A DNA stretch of 15,182 nt from Mailhella sp. (GTDB taxonomy: Bacteria; Desulfobacterota; Desulfovibrionia; Desulfovibrionales; Desulfovibrionaceae). The DNA is taken from NCBI GenBank assembly GCA_017411945.1, contig JAFQPD010000104.1, positions 1 through 15,182 of the forward strand, read 5' to 3'. The first letter of the stretch is position 1. The number at the start of each line of letters is the position of its first letter. The notes beneath the pieces were generated by a model. It was not told the DNA's origin, searched no databases, and saw only the letters and a list, made by a program, of their open reading frames with translations. This document shows positions 1-6,860 of the stretch, in pieces. Made by a program: the position numbers and the translations under genes.

Positions 1-348
1 AAGAACATCCTGCGCGACCTCACTGTCAAGGGCATGGTCCACATCGCCGGCGGCGGCTTCTACGACAATATCCCCCGCGTGCTGCCCTCCAACGTGACCG
101 CCAGCATCAACTTCGGCACCTGGGAACGCCCCGCCGTCTTCGAATGGCTCAAGGAACAGGGCGACCTCAGCTGGCCCGAAATGCTCCAGATCTTCAACTG
201 CGGCATCGGCTACATCATGATCGCCGACCGCGCCACCGCCGACGAGATCCTCCCCCGCCTGCACGCCATGAACACCCCCGCGTGGGAGATCGGCACCATC
301 ACCCGCCGCAAGGACGGCGAGGAGCAGGTCGAGGTCTCCTTTGACTGA
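1..348 (+). CDS. purM: Phosphoribosylformylglycinamidine cyclo-ligase (AIR synthase), C-terminal part
   Basis: Only the last 115 codons are in the window; the gene enters from the left edge in frame 1 and ends with TGA at 346-348. PurM closes the imidazole ring of FGAM with ATP to give AIR, the fifth step of purine synthesis, in the cytoplasm. The visible part is the C-terminal substrate/ATP domain of the PurM/SelD fold: a GGGFYDNIPRVLP segment matches the family's conserved GGG..ENIPRVLP block, followed by a W..L segment and the FNCGIGYIM block typical of PurM (FNCG.GM). The reading frame is intact, so this looks like a normal gene cut only by the window. Its last 8 bases overlap the start proposed for the next gene, so the two are probably translated from one mRNA. 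No separate terminator lies between them. Confidence 0.95.
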   Translation, partial: KNILRDLTVKGMVHIAGGGFYDNIPRVLPSNVTASINFGTWERPAVFEWLKEQGDLSWPEMLQIFNCGIGYIMIADRATADEILPRLHAMNTPAWEIGTITRRKDGEEQVEVSFD

Positions 349-928
349 TCTGTCCAGACCATGCCGGTTCGTTGTCAGCGCCTGCCTCGCGGGCCTGCAC
401 TGCCGGTATGACGGACGCACGAACCTCAAGCCGGAGGTCGCCGAACTGGTGGCCTCCGGCCTTGCCGTGCCCGTATGCCCCGAAGAGCTGGGCGGCCTGC
501 CCACCCCGCGCGACCCCAGCGAACGCCGGGGCGGCAGCGTCGTTTCCAACGCCGGGCGCGACGTGACCTTCGAGTTCGCCTCCGGGGCCGAAGCCGCCCT
601 TTACATAGCCGAAGAATACGGCTGCAGCGCGGCCATACTCAAGGCGCGCTCCCCCTCCTGCGGCTGCGGCCTCATCTACGACGGCACCTTCACCCGCACG
701 CTCATCGACGGGAACGGGCTCTTTGCCGAACTCCTCCTCAAAAAGGGCTTCGAAGTTTTCACCGAAGAAACTTGGCCCGGCCTCACCGCCGAAGAGCGTG
801 CCTGCGCCCCAAGGCCCGAAGCCCTCTCCCCGGCGCACGTCGCCCCTTCCTCGCAGCCCGGCTCTGCCAGCAGGAGCGGCGGCTCCCACTCCCCCCACAT
901 TTCCCCTACTGCGCCGCACGGCGAATAG
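341..928 (+). CDS. DUF523 / TudS-like iron-sulfur protein with a Pro/Ser-rich tail
   Basis: This 195-residue protein belongs to the DUF523 family, whose characterised relatives (TudS, 2-thiouracil desulfidase) hold a [4Fe-4S] cluster and remove sulfur from thiouracil. Visible motifs are SACLAG (C15), HCRYDG (C21), VCPEELGGLPTPR (C46) and SPSCGCG (C107, C109); C15, C46 and C107 are the likely cluster ligands by family pattern. The first 145 or so residues account for the whole family domain. Residues 148-195 are a low-complexity tail rich in Pro, Ser, Ala and His that the family does not need. The start is taken as TTG at 341, which overlaps the purM stop by 8 bases; CTG at 350 is the alternative, since no in-frame ATG lies before the first conserved Cys. 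Only 10 bases separate it from the chelatase gene downstream. The true substrate is unknown. Confidence 0.85.
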   Translation: MTDLSRPCRFVVSACLAGLHCRYDGRTNLKPEVAELVASGLAVPVCPEELGGLPTPRDPSERRGGSVVSNAGRDVTFEFASGAEAALYIAEEYGCSAAILKARSPSCGCGLIYDGTFTRTLIDGNGLFAELLLKKGFEVFTEETWPGLTAEERACAPRPEALSPAHVAPSSQPGSASRSGGSHSPHISPTAPHGE

Positions 929-938
929 CGAGCACAGC

Positions 939-1871
939 ATGAAACGCGGAATACTCCTCGTGGCCTACGGGTCTGGCAATATGCGCGGCGCTGCCGCCCT
1001 TCGTGCCGTTCAGACCGCCGCCGAGGCGCGTTTCGGCCTGCCCGTGCGCTGGGCCTACACTTCCGAGCCCATGCGCCTGCGCCTCGCCAAGTCCCGCACC
1101 AAGTCCGACTCGGTGCTCAAAGCCCTCTCGCGCATGCGCTTCGAACGCTACACCCATGTGGCGGTCCAGCCCCTGCACCTCATCCCGGGCGATGAGTTCT
1201 CCGCCGTGGCCGAAGACTGCTCCGCCGCCATGGCCGAAGCCGGCCCGTGCTCCCCCTTCCGCGTGAGCCTCGGCCTGCCCATGCTGGCCTGCTCCGGCCC
1301 TTCCGAATCTGCCGGCTGCCTGCCCGAAGCCTGCGGCAACGCTCCCTGCGCCATCCCCTCGCGGCCCGACCCCGTGGCCCGCACCGCCGCCACGCTCATT
1401 TCGCATATCTCTCCCCTGCGCTCGCCGGATGAGCCCGTCATCTACATGGCCCACGGCAGCCGCCATTCCAGCGAACATCTCTTCCGCCGCCTTGCCGGGG
1501 CCGTGCGCGCGCTCGACCCGCTGGTCCATGTCGCCTGCATGATAGGGCCGGACACTCCGCGCGGCGCAGACCTCGACGACCCGGCGTATCCCGACGGGCT
1601 GTCCCTGCTCATGCCCACGCTCCAGCAGGAATTCCCGGCCTCGCACCGCATATGGCTCCTGCCCATGCTCTCGCTGGTGGGCCGCCACACGCTGGAAGAC
1701 ATGGCCGGGGCGGGGCCGGAATCGTGGAAGAGCCGCATCGAGGCCGCAGGCTGGTGCTGCCAGCCCGAATTGCGCGGCCTTGCCGACGACCCAGCCTTCA
1801 TCGAGCTCTGGCTGGACCGCCTGCAGGAAGCCCTGGATTCCCTCCAGGCCCCTGCCGGGGCAAAATGTTAG
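939..1871 (+). CDS. cbiK: CbiK-type sirohydrochlorin chelatase, divergent
   Basis: Likely a class II chelatase that inserts Co2+ (or Fe2+) into sirohydrochlorin for cobalamin, sirohaem or haem synthesis through the sirohaem route. The 310-residue product starts at ATG 939; the frame is open further upstream, but that would run into the DUF523 gene and lacks family similarity. CbiK features seen: ILLVAYGSG at the N-terminus, AYTSEPM (35-45), VQPLHLIPGDEF (76-87), YMAHGS with H172, and LVGRHTLEDMAG with H250. These two histidines correspond to the metal-binding H145 and H207 of Salmonella CbiK. The region that normally carries the third ligand (family pattern GTVEG) reads MIGPDTPRGADL here, so the glutamate is not evident. 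The protein is about 45 residues longer than Salmonella CbiK and has a Cys-rich stretch (C118, C127, C132, C137). No signal peptide is seen, so it is cytoplasmic. Confidence 0.85.
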   Translation: MKRGILLVAYGSGNMRGAAALRAVQTAAEARFGLPVRWAYTSEPMRLRLAKSRTKSDSVLKALSRMRFERYTHVAVQPLHLIPGDEFSAVAEDCSAAMAEAGPCSPFRVSLGLPMLACSGPSESAGCLPEACGNAPCAIPSRPDPVARTAATLISHISPLRSPDEPVIYMAHGSRHSSEHLFRRLAGAVRALDPLVHVACMIGPDTPRGADLDDPAYPDGLSLLMPTLQQEFPASHRIWLLPMLSLVGRHTLEDMAGAGPESWKSRIEAAGWCCQPELRGLADDPAFIELWLDRLQEALDSLQAPAGAKC

Positions 1872-1957
1872 ACAGGTAAAACTTCAAGCGTCACCGCTTC
1901 CCATAACACTTCCCCGGCGCATCTCCTGCCGGGCCATGCGAAGATAAGGAGCACCCC

Positions 1958-3163
1958 ATGTCCGCTTCCATCATCAGCTCCGCCATGGAGCAGAACATTT
2001 CCCAAGGTTCCATGATACGCCGCATGTTCGAAGCCGGCATCGAGCTCCGCAAGAAATACGGCGCCGACGCCGTATGCGACTTCAGCCTCGGCAACCCCGA
2101 CCTCGCCCCGCCTGCCGAAGCCGCCCGCGCCATGGCCGCCCTTGCCGAAAAGCTCGACACTCCCGGCATTCTCGGCTACATGCCCAACGGCGGCTTTGCC
2201 TGGGCCCGCGAGAAAGTGGCCGCATGGCTCTCCGCCCAGCAGGGCGCGGCCATCCCCTCCTCGCACGTCATCCTCACCTGCGGCGCGGCTGGAGCCATGA
2301 ACTCCTTCTTCCACACTGTTCTCGAACCCGGCGACGAAGTGCTCACCGTCGCCCCCTTCTTCGGCGAATACCGCTTCTACACGGCCAACCACGGCGGCGT
2401 GCTCCGCCCTGTGCCCTGCCGCGCCGAAGACTTCGGACCGGACGTGGACGCCCTTGCCGCCGCCGTCACGCCCAAAACGCGCGCCCTCATCCTGAACTCG
2501 CCCAACAATCCCTGCGGCGCCGTCTACTCCCGAGACGACATCGCCGCCGTGGCCGCCATGCTCAGGGAGGCTTCTGCCCGCATCGGCCGCCGCATCTTCC
2601 TCATTGCGGACGAACCCTACCGCTTCCTCGCCTACGACGGCGTCGAAGTGCCCTCCGTCCTGCCTTATTACGAGGATGCCGTGGTCATCAGCTCCTTCGC
2701 CAAGAACTACGGCATGGCTGGCGAGCGCGTGGGCTACATAGGCGTGAACCCCGCCATGGAAGGCGCAGGCCTGCTCATGGACGGCCTCATCTTCTCCAAC
2801 CGCGTGCTGGGCTTCGTGAACCCTCCCGTGGTGGGCCAGTACCTCATGGCCGAATGCCTGAACGCCAGCACCGATCCGGCCCTTGCCATCTACACCCGCC
2901 GCCGCAACATGCTGGCTGACATCCTCAAGGATGCCGGCTACGAATTCACTGCTCCTCGCGGCACCTTCTACTTCATGCCCAAAGCCCCGGGCGGCGACGA
3001 CAAGGCTTTCGTGGCCAAGCTTGCCGAAAGCCTGGTGCTTGCCGTGCCCAGCTCCGGCTTCGGCTACCCCGGCTACTTCCGCCTCTCCTTCGCCGTGGAA
3101 GACAAGGTCATCGAACGCTCTGCCGAAGGCTTCCAGAAGGCGATAAAGGCTGTCAGGGGATAG
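1958..3163 (+). CDS. PLP-dependent class I/II aminotransferase
   Basis: A fold-type I aminotransferase of 401 residues, cytoplasmic, which moves an amino group between an amino acid and a 2-oxo acid using pyridoxal phosphate. The PLP lysine is K249 in SSFAKN; NSPNNPCG (180-187, N184), ADEPY (217-221, D218), GERVGYIG (255-262, R257) and the substrate-carboxylate arginine R375 in YFRLSF are all in place, so the enzyme should be active. The start is fixed by AAGGAG at 1946-1951, six bases before ATG 1958. Substrate cannot be told from sequence; the family includes aspartate, alanine and aromatic aminotransferases. The gap of 86 bases from cbiK could hold a promoter, but none is convincing, so read-through from the purM operon is possible. 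It is followed by a weak hairpin with T5 at 3168-3194 and a strong one at 3247-3279. Confidence 0.93.
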   Translation: MSASIISSAMEQNISQGSMIRRMFEAGIELRKKYGADAVCDFSLGNPDLAPPAEAARAMAALAEKLDTPGILGYMPNGGFAWAREKVAAWLSAQQGAAIPSSHVILTCGAAGAMNSFFHTVLEPGDEVLTVAPFFGEYRFYTANHGGVLRPVPCRAEDFGPDVDALAAAVTPKTRALILNSPNNPCGAVYSRDDIAAVAAMLREASARIGRRIFLIADEPYRFLAYDGVEVPSVLPYYEDAVVISSFAKNYGMAGERVGYIGVNPAMEGAGLLMDGLIFSNRVLGFVNPPVVGQYLMAECLNASTDPALAIYTRRRNMLADILKDAGYEFTAPRGTFYFMPKAPGGDDKAFVAKLAESLVLAVPSSGFGYPGYFRLSFAVEDKVIERSAEGFQKAIKAVRG

Positions 3164-3167
3164 CCCG

Positions 3168-3194
3168 CCGCTTGCGGGAAGCGGGAACGTTTTT
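3168..3194 (+). terminator. Weak terminator candidate after the aminotransferase
   Basis: CCGCTT (3168-3173) pairs with AAGCGG (3179-3184) around a five-base loop, and a T5 run follows at 3190-3194. The five bases between stem and T run make it weaker than a standard intrinsic terminator. Confidence 0.35.
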
Positions 3195-3246
3195 GGAAAA
3201 GCTCCCCTTCCCGCCCATCGGCAGGACTTTTTATTCAAGCTGAGGA

Positions 3247-3279
3247 AAAGGCCGCTCCCCATGAAGGGGAACGGCCTTT
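3247..3279. terminator. Bidirectional intrinsic terminator between the aminotransferase and rlmH
   Basis: AAAGGCCG (3247-3254) pairs with CGGCCTTT (3272-3279). After one mismatch TCCCC pairs with GGGGA around a short ATGAA loop. On the minus strand the stem ends in TTTT, so it should stop rlmH transcripts; on the plus strand the T run is only three bases. It sits between the converging 3' ends of the two genes. Confidence 0.8.
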
Positions 3280-3291
3280 GTGCGAGCTGGC

Positions 3292-3765
3292 TCAGTCGTG
3301 GTGGTAGGGCATGTTGCGAAGCAGGCTTTCCGCGCGGTACAGCTGCTCGAGGAGAACCACGCGGGCCAGTTCGTGCGGGAACGTCTGCGGCCCGAAGGCT
3401 ATGAGGTGCCTGGCCTTGGCGCGCACGGAATCGTGCAGGCCGAAGGGGCCGCCCACTATGAAGCAGGGGCGGCGCGTGCCGTCTGCGGAAAGGGAGTCCA
3501 AAAAGCGGGAAAATTCGCGGGAGGTCATGGAACGCCCTTTCTCATCGAGGCAGACTGGTATATCCTGCGGACCGAGAGCGGCGAGTATGCGCTTGCCTTC
3601 CTCTTCCACCCGGCGCGACGTGGGCAGGGCCGGATCCGAATCCTTGATGATGGATTCCGTCACCTTGCGGAAACGGGCTATGCGTTCCAGATAATGCTCC
3701 CCGGCTTCCTTCCAGAAGTCGTGGGGCTTGCCTACAGTCATGATGCGCAATGGTTTCAAACTCAT
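3292..3765 (-). CDS. rlmH: 23S rRNA (pseudouridine-1915-N3) methyltransferase RlmH
   Basis: RlmH is a SPOUT-class methyltransferase that uses SAM to methylate pseudouridine 1915 in helix 69 of 23S rRNA on assembled ribosomes. From ATG 3765 the product is 157 residues, matching the family's usual 155-159. Characteristic blocks are FIVGGPFGL (102-110), the knotted SAM-binding segment; FPHELARVVLLEQLYRA (129-145); and the terminal PYHHD. The frame is open to a GTG at 3792, which would add nine residues without family support. No Shine-Dalgarno sequence precedes ATG 3765; instead a good minus-strand promoter (TTGCCT, 17 bases, TATAGT) places transcription start near the A of the ATG, so translation may be leaderless. 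The gene is divergent from tsaC, with only 37 bases between start codons. Confidence 0.95.
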   Translation of the reverse strand: MSLKPLRIMTVGKPHDFWKEAGEHYLERIARFRKVTESIIKDSDPALPTSRRVEEEGKRILAALGPQDIPVCLDEKGRSMTSREFSRFLDSLSADGTRRPCFIVGGPFGLHDSVRAKARHLIAFGPQTFPHELARVVLLEQLYRAESLLRNMPYHHD

Positions 3766-3771
3766 GCGCCC

Positions 3772-3800
3772 ACTATAAACCCAGCTTTGCACGGAGGCAA
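3772..3800 (-). promoter_or_regulatory. Candidate rlmH promoter
   Basis: Read on the minus strand, TTGCCT (3800-3795) and TATAGT (3777-3772) are separated by 17 bases. Start of transcription six to seven bases further would fall at about 3765, the first base of the rlmH ATG. The element overlaps the GGAGG ribosome binding site of the divergent tsaC gene. It rests on sequence match only. Confidence 0.5.
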
Positions 3801-3802
3801 GC

Positions 3803-4507
3803 GTGACTCCCCACCTCCTCGGAGAACGGCCCGTCCGCCCCGAAGCCCTCTATCCCCTTCTCTTCGCCGATGAGGCCGCAGCCGCGCTGGGCATGGCGCA
3901 GGGCGGCCTTGCCGCCTACCCCACCGAAACCTTCTTCGGCCTTGGCTGCCGTGCCGACAGGGCCGATGCCGTGCTCCGCGTTTTCGAAGCCAAGCGGCGC
4001 AAGGCGGATATGCCGCTCCCCGTCATCCTCGGTTCAGCCGAACAGCTGGAACTCGCGGCCGCTCCCGGGCCTGAGCTCGCCGCCGACCTTGCCGCCCTCG
4101 CCTCCTTCTGGCCCGGCCCGCTCACGCTTCTCCTGCCTGTCCGCCCCGGCCTGCCCGAAGCCCTCACCGGCGGCACCGGGCGCATAGCCCTTCGCGTGAG
4201 CTCACACCCGGCTGCCCGCGCGCTGGCCCGCGCCTGCGGCTTCCCCATCGTTTCCAGCTCCGCCAACATCAGCGGGCGTCCGCCGGTGACGCAGGCTGAA
4301 GAACTCGACCCAGAGCTCCTTTCCTCCCTGCGGCCCGGCCTCGACGGCGTTCTCGCTCCTCCTCCCCCAAGTCCTGCGCCCGGCGGAGGGCTGCCCAGCA
4401 CCATAGCCGAACCCCTCGGTTCCCGCCGCCTGCTCGTGCGGCGCGAAGGCGCGCTTCCTCTCGCTCTTCTGGCCGAAGCCGGCTTCACCCTTACCTTTCC
4501 CAAATGA
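3803..4507 (+). CDS. tsaC: Threonylcarbamoyl-AMP synthase, YrdC/TsaC family
   Basis: Makes threonylcarbamoyl-AMP from threonine, bicarbonate and ATP, the first step toward t6A37 in ANN-decoding tRNAs; cytoplasmic. The 234-residue protein has the YrdC-domain motifs YPTETFFGLGC (39-49), KRRK (64-67), FWPGPLT (102-108), RVSSHP (131-136), SSSANISG (151-158) and PST (198-200). It lacks the extra C-terminal Sua5 domain, so it is of the short type. A Pro-rich patch (186-193) sits in the loop before the last strand. Start is GTG 3803, chosen because GGAGG at 3793-3797 lies five bases upstream and the YrdC core begins soon after. It leads a compact operon with the Nudix gene 12 bases downstream. A TATAAA at 3774-3779 could be its -10 box, but no clear -35 is present. 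Confidence 0.93.
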   Translation: MTPHLLGERPVRPEALYPLLFADEAAAALGMAQGGLAAYPTETFFGLGCRADRADAVLRVFEAKRRKADMPLPVILGSAEQLELAAAPGPELAADLAALASFWPGPLTLLLPVRPGLPEALTGGTGRIALRVSSHPAARALARACGFPIVSSSANISGRPPVTQAEELDPELLSSLRPGLDGVLAPPPPSPAPGGGLPSTIAEPLGSRRLLVRREGALPLALLAEAGFTLTFPK

Positions 4508-4519
4508 AAAGGACAGGAT

Positions 4520-5041
4520 ATGAACAACCCCACCTATTGCCCCAAATGCGGCGCCCTGGTCAAGAAATACAGCAATCCCACCCCCACGGCAGACGTGGTC
4601 ATCTATGACGAGAAGCGCGGCATCGTGCTCGTGCGCCGCTCCAACGAACCGCTCGGCATGGCCCTGCCCGGCGGCTTCGTGGAAGAAGGCGAGTCCGTGG
4701 AACACGCCGCCGTGCGCGAGATGAAGGAAGAGACCTCCCTCGATGTGGAACTGCTGGGCGTGCTCGGCGTCTACTCCGACCCGCCCCGCGACATGCGCCA
4801 GCACACCATGACCACAGTCTTCGTGGGCCGCGCCGCAGATCCCGACCAGCTCTGCGCCGGAGACGATGCCGCCTATGCCGCCTACTACCCCCTGAGCGAC
4901 CTGCCCGGCCCGCTCTGCTTCGACCACAGCAAAGTCATCGGGCATTTCATCGACTGGCTGGCCGGCCGCCGTCCTCTCCTGCCCTGTGCGGAAGACCCCT
5001 CCATCGAATACGGCATCATCCCCTACACCCGTCCTTTTTAG
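4520..5041 (+). CDS. Nudix hydrolase with an N-terminal zinc-ribbon-like start
   Basis: A 173-residue Nudix protein that should hydrolyse a nucleoside diphosphate linked to another group; the substrate (ADP-ribose, NADH, a nucleotide sugar or other) cannot be read from the sequence. The Nudix box spans residues 52-74: G52, E58, R66, E67, E70 and E71 fit GX5EX7REUXEEXGU, with Ser in place of the last Gly (REMKEETSL). The N-terminus has one CPKCG pair (C7, C10) followed by NPTPTADVVI. Relatives with an NADH-pyrophosphatase-like ribbon have two Cys pairs, so this one keeps only half of the zinc site. Start ATG 4520 has an AAGGA-like site at 4509-4513. It lies 12 bases after tsaC and 8 before the next gene, so co-transcription is likely. 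Confidence 0.9.
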   Translation: MNNPTYCPKCGALVKKYSNPTPTADVVIYDEKRGIVLVRRSNEPLGMALPGGFVEEGESVEHAAVREMKEETSLDVELLGVLGVYSDPPRDMRQHTMTTVFVGRAADPDQLCAGDDAAYAAYYPLSDLPGPLCFDHSKVIGHFIDWLAGRRPLLPCAEDPSIEYGIIPYTRPF

Positions 5042-5049
5042 GAAAAGCC

Positions 5050-5466
5050 ATGTTTCGCCGACATCATCACGAAGAACAGGACAGCTGGCTGAAGGAGCTT
5101 TTCCAAAGCCGCCGTGCCGGAGCGGAGTTCATGCTGCCGTGGACCATCGACACCTATGTGACCACGGTGGCCGCCCTGAAGCAGACCTTCTCGCCCGCAG
5201 AGCTCAAGACTGTCGTCGACGCGCACGAAGGCGTGAGCATAGACACCTCGCACCTGCGCGTCGCCCACCTTCTCCTGCAGGTCATGGACCGCTGCGACCG
5301 CGACGGCATCCACACCCGCCACGGCTCCGAACCCCGTGCCCTGGAAGGGAAATGCCGCCAGCTCGACGACGCAAAGGCCGCCGTGCTCATACTCTGGGCC
5401 TCTGCCTTCTGGTGCGGGAAGAATACTTCGGCGCAGGCCATGGAAAAGTATATTGCCGTGAAATAA
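5050..5466 (+). CDS. Protein of unknown function, 138 residues
   Basis: No family is recognised. The start ATG 5050 has AGGAAA at 5040-5045, partly within the Nudix stop codon. The product begins with a charged MFRRHHHEEQDSW segment, appears mostly helical, and has no signal peptide or clear membrane span, although ILWASAFW near 114-121 is hydrophobic. Three cysteines (C82, C102, C122) are spaced exactly 20 residues apart without a recognisable metal motif. It is framed by short gaps (8 bases before, 10 after) in the tsaC-Nudix-metallophosphoesterase operon, which with its ordinary codon use supports it being a real gene. Its role is not inferable from its neighbours. Confidence 0.8.
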   Translation: MFRRHHHEEQDSWLKELFQSRRAGAEFMLPWTIDTYVTTVAALKQTFSPAELKTVVDAHEGVSIDTSHLRVAHLLLQVMDRCDRDGIHTRHGSEPRALEGKCRQLDDAKAAVLILWASAFWCGKNTSAQAMEKYIAVK

Positions 5467-5476
5467 CAGGGAGAAT

Positions 5477-6685
5477 ATGGCCGACTACGCGCGCAACAAG
5501 AAGTTCCTCTCGGCCAGCACCCTGCTCATGCTGGCCATAGCGGCCTACATGTCGTTCAGCCTCGTGTGGCATGAGCCCGTGCCGGAAGCGCGGCGCGTGC
5601 CGCTCTCGCTGGCCCTCGTGCTGTTCTCGCTGTGCATCACCACCCTGCGGGTGCTCGTCACGCGAAGGCCGGACCTGCCCTTCGGCTTCGTCCGCGCCGG
5701 GGGCTTCGTTTCCTCGGCCTTCCTCTCCCTGTTCTGGCTGACGCTCCTGCGTGACACCGCCCTCGGAGCCGCCTTCCTTCTGAGGACGCTCCTGCCCGGC
5801 CTGGGATCGGCGAAGGAAGCATTCTTCCACGCGCTGCTTTCCGTGCCCTTCGAATCGGGCATGCTTGCCGCGGGCTTCGGCATGGCCGCCGCCGGCATGG
5901 CCCTTGCCCTGCGCGCCCCCCAAGTGCGGGAAACTCGCATCCCCATCCCTTCGCTTCCGGCCGGCCTGGACGGCCTGCGCATAGTGCAGCTCAGCGATTT
6001 CCACATTGGCGCGAGCTTCGGAGGCCGCTGGCTTGCGGAGGTGGTGCGCCGCAGCAACGCCCAGGAACCCGACCTCGTGCTCATCACCGGCGACTTGGCC
6101 GATGGCTCGCCGGAACGCATAGAACAGCACCTCCGCCCTCTGGCCGGACTGCAGGCCAAGCATGGCGTGCTTGCTGTGCCCGGCAACCACGACTATTACT
6201 CCGGCCTCGTTCCGTGGCTGGAAAAATGGCGCGGCTGGGGGCTCGACGTGCTGCTCAACGCACACCGGGACATCCCCGTCCACGGGCATCGCGTGCGCAT
6301 AGCCGGCGTGAACGACAGGTGCGCCCGGCATTTTCCCGAATACCGATCCTCTCCGGACATGGGGCCGCCGGACCTGCGCCGCGCCCTTGCCATGGGGGAG
6401 GGCCTCCGCCCGGACTTCACCATCCTGCTTTCGCACCGCCCCGGCGACGCTGCAGAAAACGCCGCCTTCGGCGCGGATCTCCAGCTTTCGGGGCATACGC
6501 ACGGCGGGCAGTTCTTCTTCCTCTTCCCGCTGGTCTCGCACATCAACAGGGGTTTCCGCTCCGGCCTGTACCGCGTTTCCGGCATGGCTCTCCATGTGAG
6601 TCCGGGCACGGGCATGTGGGGCTACGCCCCCATGCGCTGGGGCTGCCGCTCAGAGATAAGCCTGCTCATCCTGACGAGAAACTGA
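5477..6685 (+). CDS. Membrane-anchored calcineurin-like metallophosphoesterase
   Basis: A 402-residue protein with an N-terminal membrane region and a C-terminal metallophosphoesterase domain of the YkuE/YaeI type. Hydrophobic helices lie at about 10-32, 42-62, 73-104 and 118-146. The catalytic domain (from about 165) shows all five metal-binding blocks: SDFHIG (173-178, D174, H176), ITGDLAD (203-209, D206), GNHDYY (236-241), SHRPG (319-323, H320) and GHTHGGQ (339-345). It probably uses two divalent metals to hydrolyse a phosphoester at or near the membrane; related enzymes act on UDP-diacylglucosamine or other lipid or nucleotide substrates, but the substrate here is unknown. Start ATG 5477 follows a CAGGGAG site. 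It is the last gene of the tsaC operon and is followed by a strong hairpin at 6710-6746. Confidence 0.92.
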   Translation: MADYARNKKFLSASTLLMLAIAAYMSFSLVWHEPVPEARRVPLSLALVLFSLCITTLRVLVTRRPDLPFGFVRAGGFVSSAFLSLFWLTLLRDTALGAAFLLRTLLPGLGSAKEAFFHALLSVPFESGMLAAGFGMAAAGMALALRAPQVRETRIPIPSLPAGLDGLRIVQLSDFHIGASFGGRWLAEVVRRSNAQEPDLVLITGDLADGSPERIEQHLRPLAGLQAKHGVLAVPGNHDYYSGLVPWLEKWRGWGLDVLLNAHRDIPVHGHRVRIAGVNDRCARHFPEYRSSPDMGPPDLRRALAMGEGLRPDFTILLSHRPGDAAENAAFGADLQLSGHTHGGQFFFLFPLVSHINRGFRSGLYRVSGMALHVSPGTGMWGYAPMRWGCRSEISLLILTRN

Positions 6686-6709
6686 ACTTCCCCCAATTCT
6701 CCCTAAGCA

Positions 6710-6746
6710 AAAGGCCGCCTTCTCCATGCAGGAAAGGGCGGCCTTT
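6710..6746. terminator. Bidirectional intrinsic terminator after the metallophosphoesterase
   Basis: AAAGGCCGCC (6710-6719) pairs with GGCGGCCTTT (6737-6746). Pairing continues through TT and TCC, with one G-T pair and one mismatch, to an ATGCA loop at 6726-6730. On the plus strand it ends in TTTC; on the minus strand in TTTTG. It closes the tsaC operon and may back up recN termination. Confidence 0.75.
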
Positions 6747-6784
6747 CAGCCTTGCCGGACCGGACGGAAACCTTCTGAGGATTC

Positions 6785-6805
6785 AAAAAAAGTCCTTGAA
6801 AAGGA
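6785..6805 (-). terminator. Candidate recN terminator
   Basis: On the minus strand TCCTT pairs with AAGGA around a TTC loop (6805-6793), followed by CTTTTTTT (6792-6785). The stem is only five pairs, but the T7 run is clear and it lies 56 bases beyond the recN stop. Confidence 0.4.
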
Positions 6806-6860
6806 ATAAGGAGGGGAAGGGGAAAATCTTTTCAAAACCCTTCCACGCTCTTCCCGCGCA

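Noticed and set aside
1868..3262. A 464-codon minus-strand frame opposite the aminotransferase
   Set aside because: Gly/His/Ala-rich shadow without motifs; the plus-strand aminotransferase has all its catalytic residues.
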